DNA of 64,000 nt, taken from Propionivibrio hellwigii. Its GTDB lineage: Bacteria > Pseudomonadota > Gammaproteobacteria > Burkholderiales > Rhodocyclaceae. Location of the stretch: NCBI RefSeq assembly GCF_041770905.1, contig NZ_JBEUWX010000002.1:930001-994000 (forward strand), given 5' to 3'. Positions 32,418 through 41,041 of the stretch are shown here, piece after piece. The notes under the pieces were generated by a model. It was not told the origin of the DNA, did no database searches, and worked only from the letters and a program-made list of their open reading frames with translations. A program made the translations under genes and the position numbers. Position 1 is the first letter of the stretch. Each line of letters opens with the position of its first letter.

Positions 32418-33020
32418 ATGCAAAAGCAAAGAACTATGGTTTTTGAAACATTTCTGACCGCACAGGACGAAAAGACTATTTCCGCCATTCTGAAAAATAA
32501 TTTTGATAAAATTGACTTTATTGACAGATATCCATGGCCGGCTCCGGAACCCGTTATTTGCCAATCCATTGATATGTGCCATGGGGCGATTAATTCCGGA
32601 TGTGTGATTATCAACCAGAATATCATTTCCCTTGAGCATTACAAAAAAATAATTTACAAAATACCAACGCATGAAATATACCATGGCCCTATGGTTGGAG
32701 AAGGATTAATTCAGGTTGAACATTCAAGAGTTGCCGAGTATCAACCCGGAGGATTGAGGAATGGCCGTTTTGCTGCCTCTTTCTATATTGATGACTTACA
32801 GACAAAAAAATTTGCTCAGGATATTTTCAAGATTGTCAAAAAATATTTGATTAAGGTAGAACCTTTGGATATAAGTACGGGTGAGGTGGTTCCAGTAAAA
32901 TTAGCCAGAGGTTTTTATGCAGGGCCTGATGCGATTGAAAAATATGACCAAGTTAATGGATTATTTTTGACAAACCATGCTCAGGCATATTTTACTTCCC
33001 GAACCCATGGCGACTGCTAA
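32418..33020 (+). CDS. Candidate immunity protein for the 31665 tip
   Basis: 200 residues, starting 12 bases after the toxin stop. No signal peptide. The sequence has mixed charge with PWPAPEPVICQSIDMCHGA and a late KLARGFYAGPDAIEKYDQ. I recognise no family. Position supports an immunity role. G+C is moderate, slightly higher than in neighbouring immunity genes. Confidence 0.5.
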   Translation: MQKQRTMVFETFLTAQDEKTISAILKNNFDKIDFIDRYPWPAPEPVICQSIDMCHGAINSGCVIINQNIISLEHYKKIIYKIPTHEIYHGPMVGEGLIQVEHSRVAEYQPGGLRNGRFAASFYIDDLQTKKFAQDIFKIVKKYLIKVEPLDISTGEVVPVKLARGFYAGPDAIEKYDQVNGLFLTNHAQAYFTSRTHGDC

Positions 33021-33081
33021 ACAGATAGGTAAAACACTAGGGCTCTGAAAAGCAGAGTAATTTGTATATTTAGATTCTAAG

Positions 33082-33456
33082 ATGTACCTAGATGATTTTC
33101 TACAAGAATTTATCGTTAAAAACGAGGAAGAATTAATTAGGCTGTTAAAGGTAAGGCATAATTATTCGGCTAATAATTTTATTTTGACTCATAATGAAAG
33201 TGGGTTTCCACAATTAAATATTTTTGCGAAAGATGATAAATTTGTCTTATATTATATGGCAGACGGGGAGAATTATGTATCGACAGGAAATAACTCAACC
33301 CAGGAAGAAACATACCTATTTTACGAAAATAATAATGGTTCGAAAATAGCATTGCCATGCTCCTGTATTGTTAAAGAACAAGCTATGGAAACTGCGGCAT
33401 TAGAATTTTTTAAACAGAAATCCCTTCCTAAAAACATACATTGGCAAAAACTTTGA
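33082..33456 (+). CDS. Imm1-family-like immunity protein (orphan)
   Basis: 124 residues. The layout FPQLNIFAKDDKFVLYYM, then STGNNSTQEETYLFYEN, ALPCSCIVKEQAMETAALEFF and a final NIHWQKL matches the Imm1 pattern, often paired with deaminase or nuclease toxins (recalled from the family, not checked). No toxin tip precedes it; the gene before is another immunity candidate. It is therefore an orphan or an extra immunity gene. The 125 bases after it contain a weak inverted repeat (CCGTAG at 33515-33520, CTACGG at 33539-33544) before the next Rhs junction. Confidence 0.6.
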   Translation: MYLDDFLQEFIVKNEEELIRLLKVRHNYSANNFILTHNESGFPQLNIFAKDDKFVLYYMADGENYVSTGNNSTQEETYLFYENNNGSKIALPCSCIVKEQAMETAALEFFKQKSLPKNIHWQKL

Positions 33457-33583
33457 ACTTTAAATTTTAAATATTAAAGTAAAGGGTAAGCATTACACAT
33501 TAATTTTGATGCTGCCGTAGATTAGCGGCAATGCTAGACTACGGAAATTTTAGGCATTCAGTTTAACTCCGCCATTTTCGGAG

Positions 33584-34211
33584 CCCCCATCAACAGTGGG
33601 CTAGCGGGCAGCCTGCCCTCCCCTGACGAAAGCGGCCTGCCGCAGCACACCCACCTCATCCGCGACGCTGCCGGGCGACTCATCGAAAAGCGCACCGCCC
33701 ATCACCTCTACCGCTACGCCTATGACGCCGCCGACCGTCTGACCGAAGCACGCAGGTTCGCGCTGGCCTTACCCGAAGCGCCCGATACCGCCGGGCTGTC
33801 CTCCGCATACCCCACGCCACCCGCACCCCCCTGCCAAAGCACCGCTGAAACCGGCGTCAATAGGGAATTACAGAACACCGCCCCTGAATCCCGCGTCAAT
33901 AAAGGGCTGGCGGGCAGCGCCTCTGAAACCCCCGTCAACAGTAGGCTAGCGGGTGCCCTGCCCGGTGACAAACCACCCGAACCCAAACTCACCCCCCTGC
34001 ACAGCGTTTGCTTTGCCTACGACGCACTCGGCCGCCTCATCGAAGAGCGCGCCACCGACGAAACCTGTGGTCAAACCCACACCCTGCGTTACGAACACGA
34101 CGCCCTGGGCAACCGTACCCGTACCCTCCTGCCGACCTTGCCGGAAGAAGACGCACTGCGCGCGCTCAACTACCTCTACTACGGCTCCGGCCACCTGCAC
34201 CAGATCAACTT
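33584..34211 (+). pseudogene. Rhs fragment, left part, interrupted by the IS element
   Basis: Rhs homology starts in a linker repeat (PINSGLAGSLPSPDESGL) and continues to GHLHQINF, where the insertion sequence begins. It corresponds to about 28685-29494 of the complete Rhs, minus an internal stretch between the repeat and PSPDESGL. It has no start codon. The right part resumes at about 35932. Confidence 0.75.
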
Positions 34212-34228
34212 TAGCCCACATTTCTCAC
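34212..34228 (+). repeat. Left terminal inverted repeat of the IS
   Basis: Seventeen bases matching the complement of 35907-35923 at all but one position. The 217 bases between here and the transposase stop hold no gene. Confidence 0.75.
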
Positions 34229-34445
34229 ACTCTCACGGTTCGGCCCCCGTTGGCGCGGCTTTTTCCTTCACGCGTTGCCGTGACCGCGAGGATTCAGGCC
34301 CGCGAGCGGCCAATGGAGTGCAGGCGGGTGAGGTTCTGCGGGCGGTCAGGTGCGTTGAGGGGGCAAGCGGCGCTGTTTGGGCATGAGACCGCCTCGCGCG
34401 AACGGGAGCGCGATCGGATCAGCAGGGCCACGGTGGCGTGGCGGA

Positions 34446-35825
34446 TCAGCCGGGGGCGAGTCTGGCCTGGGCCAGGCGCCAGGTGGTCTGGAACGGATGA
34501 CTGCTGGCCATGCTGACATGGATGCGGCGCACGCTGATCTTGACCCGTGCGCCGATCTTGAGCAGTTTCAGGCGCAGGCTCTCGCAGGTGGCCTCGGCCA
34601 GTTCGGTGCCAGCCAGCCCGATGCGGCGCAGCGCTTCGAGCATGACGTAGGCGAAGGAGGCGAACCACAGCCGCAGCTGATTGGCCCGCATCGTCGCCGT
34701 TGAGGTGCGATCGGCGAACAGGTGTAGCTGGCACTCCTTGATGCGGTTCTCCATTTCGCCTCGGGCGCAGTACAGCGCCTCGTACAGTTCGCGTGCCGGC
34801 CAGCGCTGAGCGTCCAGGCTGGTGACGATGAAGCGCGGATTGGCCTTGCCCGGCAGCTGCTCGGCCTTGCCGACGACCCGCCGGGCGCACGACCAGCTGT
34901 CAAGGGTGCGGTAGGTGAAGTCGCGAAACCGCCGTGCGGGCTTGCCGGTCTGGGTGCATTCGGCCTGCGCCTGGCTCATCTCGGTTTCGATCTGGGCCTT
35001 GAGCCGGTCGTTCTTGGCCAGCCCGAAGACGAAGTCGATGTGCGTCTGCTCGCACCAACTCATCAAGGCATCGCGCGCAAAGCCCGAGTCGGCACGCAGC
35101 ACGATGCGCACCTCCGGCCAGTGGCGGCGGATCTGGGTGACGATGCGTTCGAGTTCATCGATGCTGCCCGCCGAGGCATCCGTGTTGGCCCGGCGCAGCT
35201 TGGCGGCGAGCAGATGTCGGCCGCAGAAGATGTACAGCGGCAGGTAGCAGTAGCCGCCGTAGTAACCATGGAAGAAACGCCCTTCCTGCTGGCCGTGCAG
35301 CGGGTCGTCGGTGGCGTCCAGATCGAGGATGATCTCGTCAGGTGCCTGCTCCTGCGCCTCAATGAAGCACGCGACGAACAGCGACTCGAAGGCCGCCGGA
35401 TCGTGAGCGATCTTGTGATAGCGCGAACCGTCCTTGGTGTCGGGGGCATGTTCGAGCCGGTTCAAGGTCGACTTGCCCGCCAGCGGCTCGCAGCCCTTGC
35501 GCCGAGCGCTGAGCTTACCGGCCAGCGTGGCCAGTACCGGGTCACGGCGCAATTGATCGTGATCGTTCAGGTCCTCGTAGCCCAGCGCGATCCCCACGAT
35601 CCGTTGCATCACCAACGTGTGCACCGTGTGTTCGATCAGCTCCGGATCGCGCCCATCCTCGAAGCAGGCCGCCACCCGTTCGGTCAGCCGCAAGGTGCGA
35701 TCGACCTCGCGCAGCAACAGCGCGCCCGCATCCGAACTGATCTGCCCTCCGTCGAAATCCACCGCCACCTGGCGGCCATCAATACGCTTCGCGCATGGGC
35801 TGACTACGGTACACTGTGTCGGCAT
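34446..35825 (-). CDS. IS1380-family DDE transposase
   Basis: 459 residues from the ATG at 35825 (GAGGAAG six bases upstream). The order matches IS1380 transposases: DGGQISSDAGALLLREVD near the N-terminus, IILDLDATDDPLHGQQEG with the first catalytic Asp, VRIVLRADSGFARDALM with the second, and RGEMENRIKECQLHLFADRT with the Glu. The enzyme catalyses cut-and-paste or copy-out transposition of its element. The frame is intact, so the element may still move. High G+C, unlike the toxin tips nearby. Confidence 0.9.
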   Translation of the reverse strand: MPTQCTVVSPCAKRIDGRQVAVDFDGGQISSDAGALLLREVDRTLRLTERVAACFEDGRDPELIEHTVHTLVMQRIVGIALGYEDLNDHDQLRRDPVLATLAGKLSARRKGCEPLAGKSTLNRLEHAPDTKDGSRYHKIAHDPAAFESLFVACFIEAQEQAPDEIILDLDATDDPLHGQQEGRFFHGYYGGYCYLPLYIFCGRHLLAAKLRRANTDASAGSIDELERIVTQIRRHWPEVRIVLRADSGFARDALMSWCEQTHIDFVFGLAKNDRLKAQIETEMSQAQAECTQTGKPARRFRDFTYRTLDSWSCARRVVGKAEQLPGKANPRFIVTSLDAQRWPARELYEALYCARGEMENRIKECQLHLFADRTSTATMRANQLRLWFASFAYVMLEALRRIGLAGTELAEATCESLRLKLLKIGARVKISVRRIHVSMASSHPFQTTWRLAQARLAPG

Positions 35826-35906
35826 CGCGGCTTCCTCAGAGATATGGTTAAGTCGTTCTCGCAAAAAAACTTTCTCATATCTCCGGCCGCGATGCACCTT
35901 CTATCT

Positions 35907-35923
35907 GTGAGAAATGCGGGCTA
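35907..35923 (-). repeat. Right terminal inverted repeat of the IS
   Basis: Complement of the left end with one mismatch. An ATG within it (35914) happens to open the frame of the downstream Rhs fragment. Confidence 0.75.
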
Positions 35924-37713
35924 GCTGCCAGCGCGCAGGAGAAGAATCCCCTCGTCACCAGCTCATCGCCGACATCGAACGCGACGCCCTGCACCGGGAA
36001 ACTGCCCGCAGCCAGGGGGCGCTACGCACCCGCTACGCCCTTGACCCCCTCGGCCGCCGCCTCGGCCTCTGGAGCCAAAGCGCTGACTTTAGTCCCGAAC
36101 AACCCCTGGCCGCCAACGACGAAGGCTGGCTGCAGGCCCTTGCCCGTGCCGGGCAATCCATACACGCCCGTGCCGGGCAATCCACACACGCCCGCGCCGG
36201 GCAACACCCCTCCCCGGCCTCTCACCCGCTCGACGGACTACTGAAAGCCTATATCTACGACAAAGCCGGCGAATTGCGCCGCGTCCGTCACAGTTCTCAG
36301 GGCGATACCCTCTATGCTTATGACGCCACCGGCCGCATCACCAACAAGGCGACTTCAGTAAACACCATCAGCAACGAAGCCTTCGCCTACGACCCGGCCG
36401 GCAACCTGCTCGATCCATCTTCCCAAATGGCGCTCTCCCGGCGCACCCAACATCCGCAGGCCGGCTATGTGCGCGACAACCTCGTGCGCGTCTTCGAAGA
36501 CAAACGCTTCTCCTACGACGGCTTTGGCCGCCTGATTGAAAAGAAGATTGGCCGGCATACGCGCCAGCGCTTCACCTGGGACGAAGAAGACCACCTCATT
36601 GCCGTCACCACCACCCGCCGCCCCGGCACAAAAGCCCAAAGCGAACAGACCGTCCGCTTCACCTACGATGCGCTGGGTCGGCGTATCAGCAAAACCGATG
36701 CCTTCGGCACGACCTTCTTCATCTGGGAAGGCATGCGCCTTATTGAAGAGCGACGGGGGCAGCACGTCATTACCTATGTCTATGAGCCGGGTTCCTATGT
36801 CCCGCTGGCAAGGCTCGATGCCACAGGCTTGCCCCGACAGAACGCCTCCCCTGAACCCCCCGTAGATAAAGGGCTGCAAGGCAACCTGCCCGGGCGTATT
36901 GGCTCCGGCCTGGCCGGAGACGCTCAATCCACGCGGGCTGCAGGGCAGCCCAAGCTTTGCGAGGTCTATTACTTCCATACCGACCCGGTCGGATTGCCGG
37001 AAGAGCTGACCAACGCCCAGGGACAACGCATCTGGCAGGCGAGTTACAAGACCTGGGGCAATACGGTACGGGAAGCGTGGGCGTACGCCAAAATCGACGG
37101 CTCCCCAATATTTACCCAGGATCAGGGGCAGATGCCCGACCCGCAGGCGCGGGAGCAGAATCTGCGTTTCCAGGGTCAGTATCTCGACCGGGATACGGGG
37201 CTGCATTACAATACGTTCCGTTATTACGATCCGGATATCGGTAGGTTTATCTCGCCCGATCCGATTGGGCTTAATGGGGGCATTAATCTTTCTTCCTATG
37301 CACCCAATCCCGTCTCTTGGATCGATCCGTGGGGGTGGAGTTGCGCCCGGACAGATACGGTAGGTCGAACACCAGGTAAATCTAGTCGTACTGGCCGTGA
37401 GGTTATTGCTCGAATGCGTGCCAATGGAGAAATCATTGGTACGGGGTCAAATGCAAGATTTAAAGCGTCTAATGGGAAATGGTATCCGTTGCGTGAAGCC
37501 GATATGGCACATACTTACGATGCAGTCACATATTGGAATGAAAGAGGGGGATTTTTTGGAGCAAAATCAAAAGAAGTAAGAGGTTGGATGCTAGATTCAA
37601 ATAATTACACTTTGGATCATTATTCATTAAACAGATCGGCTGGTGCTAAACTCGGACAGGTATACCGTGCTCCTTCTGAATTTATTGGTCCGCCCCCAGC
37701 CCCAGATTACTGA
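35914..37713 (+). CDS. Rhs right part with GH-E-like HNH nuclease tip
   Basis: 599 residues from an ATG that lies inside the IS end. From about 35932 the sequence is nearly identical to 29506-30905 of the complete Rhs: YD repeats, 24-bp tandem repeat, linker and core (SPDPIGLNGG). The tip begins after WIDPWGW with TGREVIARMRANGEIIGTG, KWYPLREADMAHTYDAVTYW and WMLDSNNYTLDHYSLNRS. This resembles GH-E or other HNH/EndoVII nuclease tips; DMAH stands where I would expect DMGH. Without the N-terminal half and PAAR domain it cannot be delivered as such. An immunity candidate follows. Confidence 0.65.
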   Translation: MRASCQRAGEESPRHQLIADIERDALHRETARSQGALRTRYALDPLGRRLGLWSQSADFSPEQPLAANDEGWLQALARAGQSIHARAGQSTHARAGQHPSPASHPLDGLLKAYIYDKAGELRRVRHSSQGDTLYAYDATGRITNKATSVNTISNEAFAYDPAGNLLDPSSQMALSRRTQHPQAGYVRDNLVRVFEDKRFSYDGFGRLIEKKIGRHTRQRFTWDEEDHLIAVTTTRRPGTKAQSEQTVRFTYDALGRRISKTDAFGTTFFIWEGMRLIEERRGQHVITYVYEPGSYVPLARLDATGLPRQNASPEPPVDKGLQGNLPGRIGSGLAGDAQSTRAAGQPKLCEVYYFHTDPVGLPEELTNAQGQRIWQASYKTWGNTVREAWAYAKIDGSPIFTQDQGQMPDPQAREQNLRFQGQYLDRDTGLHYNTFRYYDPDIGRFISPDPIGLNGGINLSSYAPNPVSWIDPWGWSCARTDTVGRTPGKSSRTGREVIARMRANGEIIGTGSNARFKASNGKWYPLREADMAHTYDAVTYWNERGGFFGAKSKEVRGWMLDSNNYTLDHYSLNRSAGAKLGQVYRAPSEFIGPPPAPDY

Positions 37714-37720
37714 TAAAACT

Positions 37721-38158
37721 ATGATTGACCTGATGAATACAGACCCTATTCTTGGACAGGAGTTGATTACAAGAATAGAAGATGGCAATAAATTACAGCA
37801 ATGCGGAAAAGTGCAGAAAGCACTGGAAATATATTTAGGTTGTTGGGATAGGTTGCCAAGCCAAAAAACAGATATTGAATTATTTGGTAGCTGGATAGCA
37901 GACTGCATATCTGACATATATTTTTATGAAAAAGACTTTAAGAATTCACTAAAGTGGATGAAACAGTCTTTTGAAGCACGTGCTGGAGATGAAGAGACGT
38001 CTAGTAGTATAAAACTTGGGGCAATCTATATGAAAATGGGCGATGAATATAATGCCTTTGAATGGTTTAACAGAGCCTATAGCATCGGAAAGAAAAGAGC
38101 TTTTCAAGAGTTTCCTAAAGAATACTGGGATTTTTATAAATCTCGTAGTAAAAAATAA
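37721..38158 (+). CDS. TPR-like immunity candidate for the GH-E-like tip
   Basis: 145 residues from the ATG at 37721, seven bases after the toxin stop. The sequence looks like tetratricopeptide-type helical repeats: ALEIYLGCWDRLP, SDIYFYEKDFKNSLKWMKQ and YMKMGDEYNAFEWFNRAYS. No signal peptide. Helical-repeat immunity proteins beside HNH-type Rhs tips are familiar, but the pairing here rests on position. Confidence 0.6.
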   Translation: MIDLMNTDPILGQELITRIEDGNKLQQCGKVQKALEIYLGCWDRLPSQKTDIELFGSWIADCISDIYFYEKDFKNSLKWMKQSFEARAGDEETSSSIKLGAIYMKMGDEYNAFEWFNRAYSIGKKRAFQEFPKEYWDFYKSRSKK

Positions 38159-38215
38159 ATACTATTACATGGTAATATTACGCTACTATTAGTAGGTTAA
38201 TATATTAGTAATCTA

Positions 38216-38584
38216 GTGCATTATTTAAAACCCAGAAAAACCTGGTTCCAAAAAATAAAAGAGGTGGAGGGTACTAAATTGAAATTTGTTGGTCTAGCCA
38301 ATAGAGTTTTTGCTGATATGGACAATGAAAGAATAATGAAAAATATAATCGGCTTAACACAAGATGATGTTGTAAAAAGATTTGATGCTGCTGAAGTAAG
38401 AGTTAAAGAAGGGGATTATATATATTTGTATATGGATACAGAGGATGGAGATTATTGTTTATCCGAAGGAATAGTTATTAGGAATCCCATAAAGAGTAAA
38501 CCTTATAAATTTTGTTGTGTTCTTGATGATGAAATAATATACTTAAGTAATTATATGAAAAAATTCAAAAATAGTAATATTTAA
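38216..38584 (+). CDS. Orphan AT-rich gene, possible immunity protein
   Basis: 122 residues from a GTG; a TTG at 38279, seven bases after GGTGGAGGG, gives a 101-residue version with the better ribosome site and may be the real start. The body has DDVVKRFDAAEVRVKEGDYI, YLYMDTEDGDYCLSEG and NYMKKFK. Not recognised. No toxin directly precedes it; it follows another immunity candidate and is followed by an Rhs junction at about 38617. It fits the pattern of leftover immunity genes in this array. Confidence 0.45.
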   Translation: MHYLKPRKTWFQKIKEVEGTKLKFVGLANRVFADMDNERIMKNIIGLTQDDVVKRFDAAEVRVKEGDYIYLYMDTEDGDYCLSEGIVIRNPIKSKPYKFCCVLDDEIIYLSNYMKKFKNSNI

Positions 38585-38616
38585 TTTAAATGATAATTTT
38601 ATAGTTAATTTAGTGG

Positions 38617-39192
38617 AACCTGCGTTTCCAGGGTCAGTATCTCGACCGGGATACGGGGCTGCATTACAATACGTTCCGTTATTACGATCCGGATATCGGT
38701 AGGTTTATCTCGCCTGATCCGATTGGGCTTAATGGGGGAATTAATCTTTCTAGTTATGCTCCCAATCCCGTCTCCTGGATCGATCCGTGGGGGTGGGCGT
38801 GTAAAAGTGGTTTTAGTGGGAAGCGTGGAACAGCTAAAGCCAGATACGATTTGGAAAGAAACGGTTTTACTATTGTTGGCGAAGAAGTAACCATGAAAGT
38901 CAATGGTTCTCGCATAAGAGCTGATATTGTCGCAAAAGATGCACATGGAAATCTTCATGTGTTTGAAGTCAAACATGGATCTGGAGGACTGACAACTAAC
39001 CAAACCAATGCCGGTGTATACAATATGGGGAGTCCATCGAATACAGCGCAAGGTATTGGTGGGGGAACTATTAGGCCATCACAGGGCAGTAATGGAAAGT
39101 TTACAGTGGCTACAGGCAACCCATTTAAAACTGCGAATATTGGTGCCAAAGGAACAGTACATGATGCCACATTCCATGTACTTAAATACTAG
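38617..39192 (+). pseudogene. Displaced Rhs tip with a PD-(D/E)xK-type nuclease domain
   Basis: A stop codon precedes the fragment, which opens with NLRFQGQYLDRDTGLHYN and runs through SPDPIGLNGG to IDPWGW. The first possible start (TTG 38851) is already within the tip. The toxin has RTAKARYDLERNGFTIVG, GSRIRADIVAKDAHG and LHVFEVKHGSGGLT: an Asp, then Glu-Val-Lys, as in restriction-endonuclease-like toxins (Tox-REase type). The spacing supports a nuclease, but residues were assigned by eye. As placed it is unlikely to be translated from its own start. Confidence 0.6.
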
Positions 39193-39202
39193 AAGGTTGA
39201 TT

Positions 39203-39817
39203 ATGAGTAAAGAGGATAAAAAACTTTTTGACGAAGCCCTTGCAACCTTACTGCAAAATGATATTTATTCTACGCAAAAATTGAAAGCAAGCAAGAAATT
39301 ACTGAAATTTACCTCAGAGAACTTTTCTAGAACAGTGGCGAGTATTGGTTTTGATTATTTGTCAGGGCAGAAAGCATATTATTTTGCAATAGTATGTTCT
39401 TCCGGAGAATTTTCAGATTATATTTCTAAAATCAACCCCCCCTATATTTCAAATAATCCGCCTGATTTCGGCTATGATTTTTCTATGAGCTCTCTAATGG
39501 AAAATCGAGGTATTTTTTCAAGAACAGATGGGAAAATTTACTTAACGGAAGTACAAGATATAAATAAAACTATTATGCATATAGGTCATTGTTTAAACGA
39601 ATACTATATTCCTAAGGTTGAAAATTTTCTTACTTTTCGCCCACCTTTAATTAAAGATATTGTAGAAAATCCAAATTTTTATAGTTACCCAGCTCCTTTA
39701 ATTGCATTTGTGATGCAAAAAAATTCAATTAAGCCAGAAGATCTGAAATTTTCTTTTGGAAAAAAGATAATAAAAAATTCAACTTTTGATAAAAGTATTC
39801 TTGGAATTAAATTTTAA
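39203..39817 (+). CDS. Candidate immunity protein for the PD-(D/E)xK tip
   Basis: 204 residues from the ATG at 39203, with AGAAGG a few bases upstream, ten bases after the toxin stop. The protein is rich in Phe, Ile, Lys and Asn with no signal peptide. I recognise no family. Direct adjacency and shared AT-rich composition with the tip are the evidence for immunity. Confidence 0.5.
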   Translation: MSKEDKKLFDEALATLLQNDIYSTQKLKASKKLLKFTSENFSRTVASIGFDYLSGQKAYYFAIVCSSGEFSDYISKINPPYISNNPPDFGYDFSMSSLMENRGIFSRTDGKIYLTEVQDINKTIMHIGHCLNEYYIPKVENFLTFRPPLIKDIVENPNFYSYPAPLIAFVMQKNSIKPEDLKFSFGKKIIKNSTFDKSILGIKF

Positions 39818-39886
39818 GAGTTTTTAGCATTTATCTTAGTAAATAGCGTATATTTGCCTTTAGGCACTCAGAACTCCTATAGTCCC

Positions 39887-40300
39887 ATGCTCCGGCCTCG
39901 CCTGCTCCTCTGGCTGCTGGCCTTCCTAACCTGCCTTTTCAGCTATCCGGCGCTTGCAGCATAGGCGAGCACCACTCCCTCTGCCGGATTAGCGTTCTCC
40001 GCATACCCCGCGCCACCCGCACCCCCCTGCCAAAGCACTGCTGAAACCGGCGTCAATAGGGGATTACAGAACACCGCCTCTGAACCCCACGTCAATAAAG
40101 GGCTGGCGGGCAGCGCCTCTGAACCTCCCGTCAACAGTGGGCTGGCGGGCAGCCTCTCTGAACCCCGGATAGATAAAGGGCTGCAAGGCAAGCTGCCCGG
40201 GCGTATTGGCTCCGGCCTGGCCGGAGACGCCCAATCCACGCGGGCTGCAGGGCAGCCCAAGCTCTGCGAGGTCTATTACTTCCATACCGACCCGGTCGGA
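39887..40300 (+). pseudogene. Hydrophobic leader, in-frame TAG, then Rhs linker repeats
   Basis: ATG 39887 opens a 25-codon signal-peptide-like leader (MLRPRLLLWLLAFLTCLFSY, then PALAA) that ends at TAG 39962-39964. The same frame then runs without another stop through Rhs linker sequence (SAYPAPPAPPCQSTAETGV) and at least four 13-residue units into the tip module at 40301. A second, more decayed copy of this leader sits at 41880 with TAG at the same codon 26. Either the leader is part of a dead Rhs or it is a short separate peptide. Confidence 0.55.
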
Positions 40301-41041
40301 TTGCCGGAAGAGCTGACCAACGCCCAGGGACAACGCATCTGGCAGGCGAGTTACAAGACCTGGGGCAATACGGTACGGGAAGAGTGGGCGTACGCCAACA
40401 TCGACGGCTCCCCAATATTTACCCAAGACCAGGGGCAGATGCCCGACCCGCAGGCGCGGGAGCAGAATCTGCGTTTCCAGGGTCAGTATCTCGACCGGGA
40501 TACGGGGCTGCATTACAATACGTTCCGTTATTACGATCCGGATATCGGTAGGTTTATCTCGCCTGATCCGATTGGGCTTAATGGTGGCATTAATCTTTCT
40601 TCCTATGCTCCCAATCCCGTCTCCTGGATCGATCCGTGGGGGTGGGCGTGTCAAACGACAACAAACCGTTTAAGAGAACATGCCGCCGCTGCTCGGAAAG
40701 AAGTTTACAGCGATCCACAACGAATGTTATCTCTTCGCCAAAGGGCGGCAATTAAACGTGCCTATGATCGAGGCGATCTGAATCAGGCACACTCAAGATA
40801 TCGAAGGTATGTTGGTAATCAAATTGACAAGCGTTTTAAAGCTCGTGTTGATGCTGATCCAGATTTGGCTGGAAAAGTATCTACAACACCAGCAGGCAAA
40901 CGTGGACCAGATGTCATTGGTGAAGGTCCTAACCAAGGACAATGGTGGGACTTAACTACGCATAAAGATTGGTTACGAGGCGGCCATCAAAGAAAGTATG
41001 AGTCAATTTATGGAACAGATTACGAAGGGATATTTTGGTGA
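40301..41041 (+). CDS. Displaced Rhs tip with a PD-(D/E)xK-like toxin (WDLTT type)
   Basis: The first usable start is TTG 40301, but the open frame continues upstream to the TAG at 39962. Core signature SPDPIGLNGG, then IDPWGW. The tip starts CQTTTNRLREHAAAARKEVY and ends with GKRGPDVIGEG, QWWDLTTHKDWLRGGHQRKY and GTDYEGIFW. PDV...WxDLTTxK followed by HxxKY is an arrangement I associate with restriction-endonuclease-fold Rhs tips; function is inferred. The helical N-part (AAAARKEVYSDPQRMLSLRQ) may be a linker. The pentapeptide-repeat gene downstream overlaps the stop by one base. Confidence 0.6.
   Translation: MPEELTNAQGQRIWQASYKTWGNTVREEWAYANIDGSPIFTQDQGQMPDPQAREQNLRFQGQYLDRDTGLHYNTFRYYDPDIGRFISPDPIGLNGGINLSSYAPNPVSWIDPWGWACQTTTNRLREHAAAARKEVYSDPQRMLSLRQRAAIKRAYDRGDLNQAHSRYRRYVGNQIDKRFKARVDADPDLAGKVSTTPAGKRGPDVIGEGPNQGQWWDLTTHKDWLRGGHQRKYESIYGTDYEGIFW

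Larger units (their letters stand above)
34212..35923. mobile_element. IS1380-family insertion sequence
   Basis: About 1.71 kb with 17-bp terminal inverted repeats: TAGCCCACATTTCTCAC at 34212-34228, and its near-perfect complement GTGAGAAATGCGGGCTA at 35907-35923 (one mismatch). One transposase gene on the minus strand fills most of it. It splits an Rhs gene. No short target duplication is visible; relative to intact copies about 12 bases (around cagccgtcagga) are lost or replaced at the junction, so the site was rearranged. Confidence 0.85.

Noticed and set aside
35040..35924. Long plus-strand open frame opposite the transposase
   Set aside because: It is antisense to a clear IS1380 transposase with all motifs in frame; high G+C gives long shadow frames.
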